From Azolla caroliniana (Eukaryota; Polypodiophyta), in contig JBHGNT010000010.1 of the NCBI GenBank assembly GCA_043228905.1, forward strand, positions 5,394,001 to 5,458,000: a stretch of DNA of 64,000 nt, in the 5' to 3' direction. Each line of letters begins with the position of its first letter. The first letter of the stretch is position 1. The notes beneath the pieces were generated by a model, which was not told the origin of the DNA, did not search any database, and saw nothing but the letters and a program-made list of their open reading frames with translations. The position numbers were made by a program, and so were the translations under genes. Below are positions 35,046 through 47,203 of the stretch, in pieces.

Positions 35046-36251
35046 TGTCGTGAAAATCTGTCACTATGTGCGGATTGTGAGGCGGAACCGCCGGGGTCTT
35101 GGACCGGAAGGATTCGAAGTTTGCACTAGCTTTAGTGAGAAAGTATTTAAGATAGATTAAAAGAGAGAGAGATTGAGATAAGATAGAATGCTTGACTTTA
35201 GATTGAGAGAGATTGAAATGGAGAGAGAGATTAAGATTGAACCCTTGACTTTAGATTTGAGGAACAAGATATATCATCAATTGGATAATGAATTTTCTTC
35301 TTATTAAATTCTTGATTAATACCTAACTCCCTTTGATCTTTTTCATCCACTCTTTTATAGATGCCCCCATGCATATGATGCATGTGAGGGTACAAGACAT
35401 GCATACAATTCATGGAATGCGTGTGATGCATGTTTGCCATTTGGCGCTCATGCATTACATGTGATGCATGATAACCATGTCACTCATTCAAGCTCTAATA
35501 TGAGAATTTACATGTGAAAGTATAATGGAAGATTTTTTTTTTCTAAAAAAATGACTTGGCTTAGTGGTAAGTTTATTGCCTCCTATCTTGGAGGTGCAAG
35601 GTTCAAGCCTTGCTTGCATCCCTTTGTATACAAATTTTTACTAGGTTTTTTTTCCAATCAAGATGATTTTGTTCGTTTCACACCAAAATCGTCGCGATCA
35701 ACCTATCCGATCGATTCGTCTATCCGATCCATCTGGTCTGGTGATCTGATCCATCTGGTCTGGTGATCCGATCTGGTCCGGTTCCAGTTCCGGTGCCGTC
35801 CGCCGGTCCGGTTCTGGTTTCGTCGTCGTTTATCTGTTCCGGTTTCGGTTTCGTCGTCGTCTGTCCGATCCGGTCCTCCAAAACCATTACGAGTAGTTAA
35901 GCCACAATTTAGCCCAAGAACATTATGTGCTCCACACATAAACAAAAAGTAATAAGTTCTTGCTCTGCTTATATATTGTGGGATCTTGATATGTCCTATC
36001 TATGTGGGATATCTCATAGTTTTGTTTTTCTCTTCTTCTTCTCAAACTTCACATTCACATAACTTGACATTTAGTTGTCCGTTTCAAATGTAGTAAAGTA
36101 CATTCGGAAGCTCTATCTTTTTGTACCAAGATATTAAACTAATCTAAAATAGTATTTATACTATTATTGTTTCATATCATGTGTGAAGAACCACACTCAA
36201 TTTTGTATGTTCCTCGCAATTTTCACACCATTGCCGAAAATCTTCATGACA
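35046..36251 (-). mobile_element. Solo gypsy-type LTR in the Gypsy-B 3' LTR
   Basis: The plus strand reads TGTCGTGAAAATCTGTC at the left edge and CTTCATGACA at the right edge, so element sense is minus (start TGTCATGAAG, end TCACGACA). The flanks ACGC (35042-35045) and ACGT (36252-36255) are a 4-bp duplication with one change. The usual GACCCCGGCGGTTCCGCC phrase stands near the 3' end. It contains GA-rich simple sequence and a SINE-like piece. Confidence 0.7.
35549..35625 (+). repeat. tRNA-derived (SINE-like) sequence
   Basis: TGGCTTAGTGGTAAG resembles a polymerase III A box. AGGTTCAAGCCTTG about 35 bp later resembles a B box. The middle (TTGCCTCCTATCTTGGAGG) forms an anticodon-arm-like hairpin, and a T-run follows at 35645-35655. 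No full tRNA fold is kept, so a SINE head is more likely than a tRNA gene. Confidence 0.5.
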
Positions 36252-36895
36252 ACGTGATGAGCATAGGGCTTGGGACTCGGATAAACGCGCACGAAGATGG
36301 AAGCAGGACAGAGATGTAGACTCAACACAGATAGAACAATCAGATACAACGAAAATGAAATATATTAAACAGGGAAAGAGTACAACCGGACTCGACCAGT
36401 AACAGAGCTGCGCGCTTTCGAAACACATAGACGCAGAATTATGAGCCTTTGGTCGGGGGCACATGGGCTTCCTACGTGAGTAGAGGCCTCACCTTCCTCC
36501 TTGAATCAATACAGAGCGAAGACAGAGGGAATGACAGAGCTCTGGATCTCAAACCGACAACACTTCCTTCTCCAAGACGATGGATCCTTTCTCAGTGTTA
36601 TCTCTCTCCTTTTATAGTTCAAGGAGAGAGAGATCATTACATCAGGCTGTTAAGGAAACTCCTTTCTCCTCGATTCTCTCCTCGATCTCCTCTCATCAAT
36701 CTCCTTTATTCCTCTACTCATGGGGTCATAAAAGTACCTATCGAATCACTCCTACCTAGTTTTCATCAACACCTAACTAACACTATACTATTTACACATG
36801 TTTGTATATAAAGACAAGTTCGTGTGCATCCATGCACACAACTATTCACGCGTGTCCGGAGAGGTTTCACCTTGTGGCCGAAATTTCCCACGACA

Positions 36896-38024
36896 TCCAC
36901 CCTCACCAAACTGCACATCCTCCGCCATGTGCCAAGTAGAGAAACAATGGGATTCTAGGATGATCCTTACTCATCCTCTTCCAATTTGTCGTCATTCTGA
37001 CCCTCATCCGGCCCCTTGTCATCATTGGCCTCCTCGTCTTCCAGCTCCAGATTCGGTTCCGAATCGTGTCACTTCATGAAGGCCTTGACCCGCTTCCCTG
37101 TTACTGGCATAGTTAACCTTATCTCGTCGAGCTTAGCTAGTTGGTATGTCGCGTTGTCGTTGGCGCTCGTTACCATGTAAGGCCTGAACCACCGCCCCGC
37201 GAACTTCAGGGTCAACCGGTGCTGATTCTCGACGCTGTTGTCGTAGACCAACACCCAATCACCTTCCTCAATTTTCTTTGGCTAGAGTTGGTGCGTTCTG
37301 TCGAAGCTGCCCTTGTTCTTCTTCCTCTCCTTTTCCACCCTTGTCGTTGCTCATTCCACGTCCTCCAGCGTTCACTCTAGTTGTTGGATCCGCGCCACCA
37401 ACAGATCCTCCAAGCTCATCTCGTCTGTCCGATTGATTGCTGTCCACGATGCTATCGTCCACTCCACCGACATTATCGGCATTTGTTCGAACATAAGTTC
37501 GGATGGCATTTATCTATTCACCAAATTGTGCGTAGTCTGTTCGGACCATAGTGCATAAGCTAGGAGCCTCGACCAGTTTCCGACTCATCCGTTGCATGCT
37601 CGTACTATTGCTTTGAAAATTGGCCGGTGCCCTCGTTCGACCTTCCCATTCACCTCTAGATTGTACGCCATTGTGAGGGAATGCCTGACCCCTAGTCGAT
37701 TGAATAGCTCTTTGGCTTCTTGTGCGTCCAGCTCCCCTCGGTCGGCCACAATCTTTCCCACACACTCGTACCGCCAAATCACGCCATTGATTAGAAATCG
37801 GCATATGGCTGTGGTTTTCTTGTTCGTCAATGCTCAACTCTCCACCTGGTTCGTCAAGTCCTCTTGTGCAAGCACCAGCTACTGCATTTGCCCTACCCCC
37901 ATTAGCATTGTCACGAAATCGACCATCCATGTGAAGTGAATGGTTGGCGGACAGGTCGGGTGCAACTCATTTTAGTGCCGTATGCCGGATTGAATCTGAC
38001 AGCTCTCGCATTACGTGACGACGT
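36896..38024 (-). pseudogene. Gypsy-B integrase, main part
   Basis: On the minus strand, from 38024 leftward: HVVT-stop-CESCQIQSG (CxxC half of the HHCC finger), then VGKIVADRGELDAQEAKEL (second catalytic Asp) and GKVERGHRPIFKAIVRACNG (catalytic Glu). Near 37069-37254 is the C-terminal part (VYDNSVENQHR, SANDNATYQLAKLDEIRL, GKRVKAFMK). Stops and shifts interrupt it. The polypurine tract and 3' LTR follow. Confidence 0.85.
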
Positions 38025-38786
38025 TGTCGTGAAGAATTTCGTCCAGACGCGGAAACCGGGAAATATTGGCTACATCGGCAGGGTGCAACATGTGCACTCA
38101 CCCTCATGTAATTGTGTGAATAATAGGAGTCAAGTCGGGACAAAGAATCCCATGTAAATCGGGATTTATCCCACATTGTAACGCATCCCTCTCCTTGTTC
38201 TATAAAAGGAAGGGATGGTCCCTTGTAGAGGGGTTGCCCATTTTGTGTTAGAGGGTATACCGTTAGATTTAGGGTTAGTTCTTCTACTTCTTCTTCCTCT
38301 TCTTCGCGGTGTGGGTGGACTGTAGAGGGCTATTTCTGCTCGGTCTCCTGTGCAAGACCCCGCTTTGCGTGACGAGCCCGAGAGCTCCCCGGAGGGCGGC
38401 TTGGCTGTAGACTGCTGTTGTAACCTACCCTAGCTTGGTCCGGCTCGAAGCTGGGGTTGTATTCTTTCCCTTGTAATACATACTTTTGCGTCTAACTGTG
38501 TATATTTGTGTCTCTGTTGGTGTCGGGTGCTTCCCCTTTCCTGCGTTCCTGCACATAAGGGCGTGAGTCGGGTCGGCGCGCGTGTGTGTGCGCGTGTGCG
38601 TGAGTCGGTGTCAAGCGCGCGCTCCCACTCTGTCTCCCTCTCTTTCTCTATCTCATTTGGTTGCTTCCGGTGTGCTCCTAGGGTGCCCCGGAAACGGTGA
38701 AGCATGACTTCCTGCGCTCCGTCGCTCCCTAGTCCAGGACCCTTGTGGTCCCGCCTTTCTACACGCACGCGTGTAACAATGCGACA
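38025..38786 (+). repeat. Gypsy-A 5' LTR
   Basis: 762 bp. It has a TATA-like TTCTATAAAAGG near 38200, a long T/C-rich leader and the end ACACGCACGCGTGTAACAAT. It matches 42913-43676 nearly throughout. Confidence 0.92.
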
Positions 38787-38823
38787 TATTTGGTGAACCC
38801 GACATGAAAGGTGGCAAGGGAGG

Positions 38824-40241
38824 ATGGAGCTGGAATATGATGACCTTGCAGAGATGGTGGCCCAAGTGGTGTTGGAGTCTACACGAGTGGTGATGAGGCG
38901 AGAAGTAGCGCAACAATCTATTGAACGAGTGGTCGAAAGAGTCGGCCGTTTCAATGGGTCGAGGTCCCATTTTACTTGGAAGCCTACAACGCGGAAATGG
39001 AAGTGCGTGGCGTAGACGAGGCGTTGAGGCTAGAGTTCTTCTGTCGGGTCGTAGCTGTCCGGATGCATGCGGAAGTAAAGGAGCTCCGTGAGGCTCATAG
39101 TTCGTGGGAGGCCTTCGAAGAGGTGCTCTTGAAGGCATACAGAGGGCGGCCGAAAGGCCGGGGAAGGCGTGACTTCGACCAATGGATATCGTCGGCAAAG
39201 ACCCACCGGGGTGGATCAAAGGCATTCCGAGAGTTCGAGCGACGACTTGCTCGGCTTCCGGAGCGGGAACAAGGTTTGGTGGGGGCGGACAAAGTCCTAT
39301 TGTTCGTCAGGTCGATCAACCGAGCGGAACGGGAGGCCATCGGGATTGAGCTCGAAGACGACGACGGAGCGAATGGGCTTACGGAGGACTGGTTGAAGGT
39401 CGGAAGGGTGTGCCAACGGCTAGATAACGAGCGAGCTGAGAAGACTAAGAGGAAGGGGCGCGACGGCGTGCCATCACAGCGGGAAGAGGCCAAACGACAA
39501 AGAGAGTCGGCAAGGGTCGGCGTTGGGGCCAGGATTGCGGAGGCGTACGCAGCTCTTGAGGCGATGCTTGAGGAAGAGGAAAGATTGAGGCCGCAAGCCA
39601 AGACTGAGGAGACGGACTTGCCCCACGCGATGGCGGAAGATTGGTACGACGGTACCATGGGAGAGGGTTTGGAACAAAACGCCCTCTCGACTTGTGGAGA
39701 TAGAACGGCTGAGGACGAGGCCGAGATACCGATCGCGGGATCAGAACATTGGAACCAGCGGTGTTGGACGTGTCAGCCTGAAACCCCGATCATAGGAGAA
39801 GCAAGCCCAGACGGGGCTTGCACGATCGGCAAGGAGATCGAGGAAGAGAAGGCGGCAAGCGTAATCGAGGCTTGCGCAATCGGAGGCGGGGTAGCCGCGG
39901 ACAACGACGTCCGGACGGAAGAGGCTAATGACACAAAGGGTGGGGGTGCCGGGTCCTTACCCACACTGGCCCTAGAGGCTCCGACGGTCGGCCCGAGTGC
40001 CGGCGTGAGACCTAGAGCGACGGGCGGTTGCGGTGGCAAGGCGGGCAACCGAGACGAGAACCACGAAGAGCCGGTGGCTACGGACAAGGGCGTAAAATGG
40101 ACGGGCGATTCTTTGTGTCTTCCCACACTTGCTCCCGAGACGATGGCAGTCGGGCCCGAGTGCCCACGTGAGTCCCAAGAGGAGGAAGGCGGCGGCGAGA
40201 GAACAAGAATCACCGGCGAGACGATACGGGGAAGGAGCTGA
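38824..40241 (+). pseudogene. Gypsy-A gag-like protein
   Basis: The N-terminal part MELEYDDLAEMVAQVVLES runs to VGRFNG in one frame. After a shift near 38957 a 421-codon frame continues with LEAYNAEMEVRGVDEAL, a gag core rich in charged helices (WEAFEEVLLKAYRGRPKGRG) and a long acidic Gly-rich tail. No CCHC knuckle is visible. The core resembles gag of Gypsy-B (RFNGKDATSYLEAYRAEM). Its size and the single shift suggest a recently lost or weakly constrained gene. Confidence 0.75.
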
Positions 40242-42560
40242 TGAAAGCCCATGGACCCGATTCCGGAGAACTCGGCATTCGGGCCCGTATGCCCATGAAA
40301 GACCGAGGAGATGGATGGCGGTACTGAGGAGTCCTGGCACGATGCCAACGAAGATGGATGGGAGATGGCCAGCGAAAAGGTCGACGAGGAGACCAAGGAA
40401 CAACCCGACCGGGAACCGAACCACGCGACGCTCCGATACGGGTGGAGCTTGATCCGGTTGTGGATTGTTCGATCGGGGCCGGATTCGGCATAAAGGTGCC
40501 GATACGGGAGACGGTGCGGGACGGGCCGCCCTCTTTTACATGGGGAGAAAGACCGACCGGGCGAAGGTTGGGAATGGAAGGAGGGTAATCAGAGGTTCGG
40601 AACGAGTCTGGCAAAGTCGGCATCGGAGAATCAAGCTCAGGCGGGGCTTGATTGATCACAGGGCGGATGCTATCCACCGACACCACTAAAAGGGGCGGTG
40701 GCCCGGACGAGTTGCGAAATCGGTTACGCCGCATCCTATCCAGAGACTTCGGCTGTTTGGCCGACAGGGCAACGTAAGACCGAAAGAGATGGAAGATCGA
40801 GGCGGGAACGCAGCAAGGAGAGCGACGACGAGTTCGGGAGAAGTACAGGAGAATGAAGGCCGGTACTATGGAGTTCCTTACACCGATCCAGTTGTCAGCC
40901 CGAGTGCTAGCGTGAGTCCTATAGGAGAGATCGGTGGCGACAGGAGAACGGGACCCGACAATCCAGAGAATGACGGACGGACCCAGACGAGAACCGGGCG
41001 GAGTGGACTTCCAGAAAACCATTCCAGGAGGGAGCAAGAGAGCAGGCCTACGAAGAGGCCAGGAACACGGTACGTCGGTACCACAGGAGAGGGTGTGGAG
41101 CGAGCCACCCTCTCGACTTGCGAAAGAAGGAAGACCCAGGATAAGGGTCAAAGATACAACGAGCCTGAGGAGGATCCTTCACACCGGATCCGGAGACTCT
41201 GGCGGTCGGCCCGAGAGCCGGCGTGAGACCTAGAGTGACGATCGGTGGCAGCGAGGGGACGAAGGCAAAGACCGCGGATGGGCAGTCCCACGAAGATCCT
41301 CACAACGATCCGACAGTCCTATAGGAGAGATCGGTGGCGGCAGGTGAACGTGATCGGACGACAGAAGCAGAGAAAGAAGGTATGAGGCCGGCAAGGCGGC
41401 TACGAACCATCTCAAGCCCTTCGGCAAGGTCAGTGGGCGTAAGGAAGTCTGGTCCTACGGGATCCCCACACTGAACCAGAGACTCCGGCAATTCGACCAA
41501 CGTGGCAACATGAGACCGAGAGAGAAGGTTGGTGGCGGCGGGAAACGGGACCTGGCTACGCGGAAGACACGAGGAGAGTCGCGAAGGACTCCGACAAAAG
41601 GCACCCGAATTTCGGCAAGCGGAGAAACGAAGTCCGGTCCTATGGGACCCTCACACCGGTCCGGAGACTCTGGCAGCCGGCTAACAGGAGTCGGCGTGAG
41701 ACCTAGGGAGAAGGAAGGTGGCGGCAGGGAATGGGACCCGACGACATGAGATAACGGATCGGAAGTCGGTAAGACGGGGGCAGACGGAGTGCGAAACCCT
41801 TACTAGCTGGTTATGGTTTTGGGAGGAGCCAGTAGGGGCAAACACAGGGAGGTGTGTCGGGCCGGAAAGGCACACCTGGGGAGGAACAAGAGTCTCGCAA
41901 GTGGCCATCACGGGCAGGGTCGAAGCCTGACTACGGGACGGTGTTCAGCACGGGCGGTGCCGAACAAAGGAAGCGGAAGACGGCACAAGGGAGGTGACGG
42001 GAACGAGGTGACGGGTGCCTAGTGGACTGCACAGGGTCGGAGTCAGGGGATGTCAAGAGTGGCCGGAGGAGGATCCTCCACACTCGCTTCGTAGATCTCG
42101 GTAGCTCCGTTGAAGTATCGAAGACTGACATGGCAAGCCCGGGGTGACAAGCTAGTGGGGGTGAGGGGACGACGGAAAGTGGAAGATTGAGGACCTGTTG
42201 CAGCAGTGCAGAACGGGAAGGGCCAAACGGGCTACCACGGGTGTTCCTCGGAGGCGGAGGACACTGATATGCGGATGAGTGGCGATGCACGATCTGGCCG
42301 GGAAAGGGGCCGACAAGGCGTGCAATAAATCGGAGTACGGCACAAGCGGTGCCAAAAAACCGACGAGGGGATGCGGCACACAGAGGTGCCAGAGCGTAAA
42401 GGCGAGCGCGAAGATGGGTTGCGCAGTTCGGAGGTAGCGCGTAGAAGGCTAGAGAAGGATCCTCCACACCGTTCTGGAGACCATGGCGGTTCGAGCCGAC
42501 GCGGCAACGTAAGACCATGGAGAAGGAAGGTGGCGGCGAGAGGACGAAGGAAACGCGAAA
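40004..42560. repeat. Degenerate ~190-bp repeats in the Gypsy-A internal region
   Basis: A motif like GTGAGACCTAG.GAGA.GG.GGTGGCGGCAGG recurs near 40004, 40168, 40912, 41220, 41313, 41505, 41696 and 42509. The best-spaced copies are about 191 bp apart. Accompanying phrases (GGATCCT.CACACC, GGAGACTCTGGC) repeat as well. Open frames across this part are a by-product of high GC. Confidence 0.8.
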
Positions 42561-42912
42561 CAACATGGGACGACAATCAGGACAACACAAATGATCGATG
42601 GAAGCCAAGTGGGCCACTACGGGCGTTCCTCAAGTGGAGGACATCGGGCATACGACAGAGAACGGAGCGTGCATATGACCGAACAAGGGCCAACGGAAGT
42701 ACGCGTACTACGGAGATCGCGGAGAAGGACCCATCGACGGGTCGAACGAGCCTACAGAGAGGTAAGCGCGAAGGGAGAACCTAAGCCAACGGTTCAAACC
42801 GGCAGCGAGCCGAGATGCGGATTACGGAAGACCGGTTTCTCACCAACCGAAATCTCTCACCCTTCACCGGATTTGGCACGTACCAATGGACATGCGGTTA
42901 GGTGGGGGCGGA

Positions 42913-43676
42913 TGTCGTGAAGAGTTTCGTCCAAAGGCGGAAACCAGGAAATATTGGCTACATCGGCGGGGTGCACCATGTGCACTCACCCTCATGTAAT
43001 TGTGTGAATAATAGGAGTCAAGTCGGGACGAAGAATCCCATGTCAATTGGGATTTATCCCACATTGTAACGCATCCCTCTCCTTGTTCTATAAAAGGAAG
43101 GGATGGTCCCTTGTACAGGGGTTGCCCATTTTGTGTTAGAGGGTATACCGTTAGATTTAGGGTTAGTTCTTCTACTTCTTCTTCCTCTTCTTTGCGGTGT
43201 GGGTGGACTGTGGAGGGCTGTTTTTGCTCGGTCTCCTGTGCAAGACCCCACTCTGCGAGACGAGCCCGAGAGCTCCCCGGACGGCGGCTTGGCTGCAGAC
43301 TGCTGTTGTAACCTACCCTAGCTTGGTCCGTCTCGAAGCTGGGGTTGTATTCTTTCCCTTGTAATACATACTTTTGCGTCTGTCTGTGTATATTTGTGTC
43401 TTTGTTGGTGTCGGGTGCTTCCCCTTTCCTACGTTCCTGCACATAAGGGCGTGAGTCAGGTCGGCGTGTGTGTGTGTGTGTGCGCGTGCGTGAGTCGGTG
43501 TCAAATGCGCGCTCCCTCTCTGTCTCCCTCTCTTTCTCTCTCTCGTTCGGTTGCTTCCGGTGTGCTCCTGGGGTGCCCCGGAAACGGTGAAGCACGACTT
43601 CCTGCGCTCCGTCACTCCTTAGTCCAGGACCCCTGTGGTCCGACCTTTCTACACGCACGCGCGTAACAATGCGACA
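42913..43676 (+). repeat. Gypsy-A 3' LTR
   Basis: 764 bp, directly after GGTGGGGGCGGA. It differs from the left LTR by scattered substitutions, such as CGTGCGCG variants near the CT-rich part. Confidence 0.92.
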
Positions 43677-43688
43677 TGTGGTGCACGT
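43677..43688 (-). other. Gypsy-B integrase fragment between two insertions
   Basis: A 12-bp remnant of the host element lies between the Gypsy-A right edge and the solo LTR. Its last five bases CACGT pair with CACCT at 44301-44305 as a duplication with one change. Confidence 0.6.
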
Positions 43689-44300
43689 TGTTAGGAATAT
43701 GTCCCTCCTATGGGAGGAGATGACTGGTCGGGCCGAGATTCAACAGTCAAAGGCAAAGGGGGGTCGACATGGAGAGTCGAATGTATACAAAGTGATCCAT
43801 GTCGAAGATACGACTGACTAGCTGGGCCGGCCAGATGGTTGAAGATAAGACCGACCAGTCGGGCCAACTGGACAACCAACAAAGGAGTCGGCTAGTCGAC
43901 CAGTCGGTTGATTAACTATTATCGCTATAATAGTAATGACAGTAGCAGTGGTTACATTTGTAAATAGCCCATACATTGTGCGTAGAATAGAATAAATGTG
44001 AGCCTCTATTGTATAGCGATAGAGAAGAGAATGCGTGAGAGAGAGAGAGCAGTAGTAAAGTTCAGAGAACTTGCTAAGAACCCTAAGCGGGCTATCCTCT
44101 GTGTGCATCAGAGAGGACTGTAACCATTTTCTTTATTCTCTTGTATCTATGTGAATCTTTGCTTCTCTCGTGTTTTTCCCGTTTAGCGTTTTTACACTAA
44201 ACTTTGTGTATCGTGTATTTTCTATTTTCTTTCATTCCAGCAATATTGTCCATCGCACAGTCGGTCTTTCTCATGCGGTAGAAGTGAATGAATCTCAACA
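43689..44300 (+). mobile_element. Solo copia-type LTR in Gypsy-B
   Basis: 612 bp from TGTTAGGAATATGTCCCTCC to GAATCTCAACA with near-matching 5-bp flanks (CACGT and CACCT). It is related to the solo LTR at 46484-47203 by the GGAATATGTCCCTC start. No internal part remains, so it arose by LTR-LTR recombination or is a fragment. Confidence 0.85.
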
Positions 44301-46483
44301 CACCTGACACACATCACGATACATTCCCAACCACTAGTACTTCTCCTTTAGCTTCTCAAATGTTTCCCACATGCCCCGGTGTCTGGATCAGGGGCTTTCA
44401 TGGAATTTTGATACTAGCATCGACTGGTCCATCTTTTTCGTCACCACCTAGAGTGTTTTGCTGGTCCGTTTCTTCGGATGCCGTCAAACTTTCATGCCTC
44501 GTAGGAAGAACCGACATACCTTCTTCCAGATCTGGCTCTCTTCTTCCTTAGTCCACGATGGGTCCGGTGCCATTGTGGTTAGGAACCTTACAGTTACAAA
44601 CCACTCCTTGTTGTGGTCGTTCTCGTTGAACTCGCTAAGGGACGGAGTGCCTCATCTGTTCGTCGACATTGAAGCCGACTCGAAGAAGTCCATGTAGACT
44701 TTTTCGTCCTCCGATACCATGTCGTCCTCATTGTTGAACCATGCTCTCGATAACATGTCGGCCATGGCGTTGTCTTTTCCGGAGATGTGCCATATCTCCG
44801 GATTCAAGGACTTTATGTATGTGATCCACCTAAGCATTGTTAGGTCTGGAGTCACACACCCAGAAACCATACCGAGAATCGTCAAGCAATCCGTCTCGAT
44901 TATCGCTTCTACCTCGATCAAATAATCCTTATCAACCTTAACTGCCGAAACGATACCCCAAAGGTCGCGCTTAACCTAGGCGTGTCCTCATTACCGCTTG
45001 CTTAGCACCTTTGCACTGAACTGGATGGGGAACCGTGTGCCGGCCTCACCCTCATGATTGATTACGCATCCAATTCTGATCCGACTCGTGTCGACCATCA
45101 CGTAAACCAGAGTGTCCACCTTGTATACTGCTTTCCGGAGAGCCAGTGCCGCCATCAACATCTCCTTCAGTCTCTGAACCGCCTCTGTGTGCTCTCTTGT
45201 CCATTCAAACTTCCTCCCTTTCTTCAATAAGCCGTAGAGTGGCTCGGCGATGCACACATAATGTGGGATCCATATGTGGTAGAAGGCGCACGCTCTTAGG
45301 AATCGTCAAACTTCTGTGACTTACTTGCACTCTTCCTTCATTGCTGAGATGACCTCTACCTTCGCCGGAGACAGTTTCCGGCCGTATGCACTGTAGTGGT
45401 GGTCGACCACCAAGACCTCCGATTGTCCGAACGTTGACTTCTCCCTGAAGAAGGTGAGCCGAGTTCCTTCGAGCCTCTCCAATACCTTCTCACAATCGGC
45501 AATACCTTCTTCATGTCCTTCGGACATCCTTTGATCTGGATGTCATCCAAAAACGACATGGAGATGTCCGGGATGCAGTCCCTCAGGAATCAACACCTTG
45601 TTCATCGCATTCACCATGTGCGCCACCGAGTTGGTACCTCCCTGAGGTAGGGTAAACTTTCGAACTAAGCTGAGAGGGGTCTACATCGTCGTAATATCCC
45701 TACTCTCCATGGCTAGCTGGAACTGGTCATACCCAAAGTATAAGTCATCGACTGAGTATATTGGCCTTTTGACGAAGGCCTCTGCAAATGCATCGATTGT
45801 CGGCCCAACCCCTACATTTCGAATCGTCAGTTTATTGACGGGTTGCAAGTCTTGGATGAAGCGTAGCATGCCATTCATTTTCTATATGGACTTCCTCCTT
45901 TAGTAGCTCCATCAATTTCAGGATGTGAGCTCTCGGAACCCGAATCGGTTTGAGATTCCATGGTATAGTTTACCGAATCAGTTTACTGTGAAGATCACCA
46001 TGGGTTCCACGATTGTCGGGTCGACACACCCGATCTCCTCTGGCGAGAATGCAAAGGTCTTCCCATGCCTCTCGAGCCTTCTCCGAAACCGGTCCTCCTT
46101 CGGCATTACGAAGCCACCGCCACCGATCTTCAACTTCCGTAGCGTCTTGTTGGTGAAATTGTGCCCTATGCCAGCCGGATCTCGCAAGCTCGGGTCATTC
46201 GCGACCCCCTTCATTTGCTCCCAGCTGTCCTCTGGTGAGGGAGTTGCAACTAGCCTCACCTTCCCATGCACAGTCTTATACTTCGTGTCGACTCGGGCAA
46301 TCCAGCCCGGACCGACCATTCTTTCGAAGTCCACGATGAATTCGTACATTTCGATGGAATCAACCAGAATCATCCGGTCTTCGTTTAGGCCTGCGTCAAT
46401 CACCCTCTCGATCTCTCCGAGGGTGTCATTGAACGAGACTGACTACACGACACCCTAAAGCTCTTCTATCGCGCGGGTCCTTC
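44301..46483 (-). pseudogene. Gypsy-B reverse transcriptase, RNase H and start of integrase
   Basis: Minus strand, right to left. 46403-45978 carries the linker and RT N-terminus (VDFERMVGPGWIARVDTKYK, FAFSPEEIGCVDPTIVEP). Then come FIQDLQPVNKLTIRNVGVGP, DDLYFGYDQFQLAMESRD and MSFLDDIQIKG (catalytic motif FLDD in place of the usual YxDD). 45257-44991 has PLYGLLKKGRKFEWT, and 44921-44652 has RNase H with HISGKDNAMADMLSRAWF. The integrase zinc-finger start (FEKLKEKY, stop, WLGMYRDV) lies near 44301-44370. Several stops and shifts are present. Confidence 0.87.
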
Positions 46484-47203
46484 TGTGGATAAATCGTTGC
46501 GGAATATAAATCACAATGAAGGAACTATGCGCTGAAATACGAATCACAGAAAATGCCAGAAAAACAAGACACACAGTGCACAAAGATTTACGTGGAAACC
46601 CTAAAACGGGGAAAAACCATGAGTGAATAGATTCTTTAGTATAGTATAGTGGATATACAATACAGAGAGGAATACAATACTCTGACGAGTGTATCTGCCG
46701 CACATGGCTCTTCGCGTCTGCTGTTACACACACAACTATGGCGGGCCTCTCCTTCTCTCTCACACACACTCTGTCCAACTAACTCACACAATTTCTTACT
46801 GTTCTAACTAAATTCATCACATAACATGTTTGCCCTAGTTGCATATATACTTACGCAACTTTCTGGTTATTTACATACGTAGCCCTCATGGGGTGTACTC
46901 TTAGACTATTTACAATTATAGTCTCCCAAGTTGGTTATATACACGATTCCGGTTTCGGCCTCGGCCGAGTCCCTCATCAACTCAGCTGCTCTCTCTCCCC
47001 ATTCGAGAGACCTGTTTCCCAACATCATCATCATCATCATTATTATTACTATAATAATAATAGTTGAATCTTCAAAATAGTCGACTCACTATTTTCGACT
47101 CTTCGACTGTCGGCTTTCCGAACAATCGGATCTTCCCTGTCATTGACCGTCGGCTTTCCGATTAGTCGGTTCTTCCTCCCACTAGAGGGACATATTCCCA
47201 ACA
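46484..47203 (-). mobile_element. Solo copia-type LTR in Gypsy-B
   Basis: 720 bp. Element sense begins TGTTGGGAATATGTCCCTC and ends CGATTTATCCACA. The flanks CCTTC (46479-46483) and CCTCC (47204-47208) are a 5-bp duplication with one change. It interrupts the protease-RT stretch of Gypsy-B. Confidence 0.86.

Larger units (their letters stand above)
34822..36895 (-). repeat. Gypsy-B 3' LTR, interrupted
   Basis: The outer pieces 34822-35045 and 36252-36895 match the 5' LTR. Shared phrases are GGAGCCGGTAAGTGAAGAG, ACTCGGATAAACGC, and CTCCTTTTATAG with GAGAGAGA. The start in element sense is TGTCGTGGGAAATTTC. A solo LTR separates the two pieces. Confidence 0.85.
38025..43676 (+). mobile_element. 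Gypsy-A: gag-only, non-autonomous Ty3/gypsy-type element
   Basis: The LTRs at 38025-38786 and 42913-43676 start TGTCGTGAAGA and end GCGTAACAATGCGACA or close to it. The left one is followed by TATTTGGTGAACCCGACATG, and the right one is preceded by GGTGGGGGCGGA. The 4.1-kb internal part holds a gag-like frame and then about 2.6 kb of GC-rich repeats, with no protease, RT, RNase H or integrase. It must rely on proteins from elsewhere. It is inserted in the integrase of Gypsy-B in opposite orientation. ACGT precedes it, but the right flank is TGTG, so the target duplication is not confirmed. Confidence 0.88.

Noticed and set aside
39095-39658. 187-codon Ser-rich minus-strand frame
   Set aside because: It is the antisense shadow of the gag frame.
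40210-41151. 313-codon minus-strand frame in Gypsy-A
   Set aside because: Antisense to the internal repeats, with no recognisable domain.
42913-43680. Target duplication for Gypsy-A
   Set aside because: The left flank is ACGT but the right flank reads TGTG, so I do not claim a duplication.
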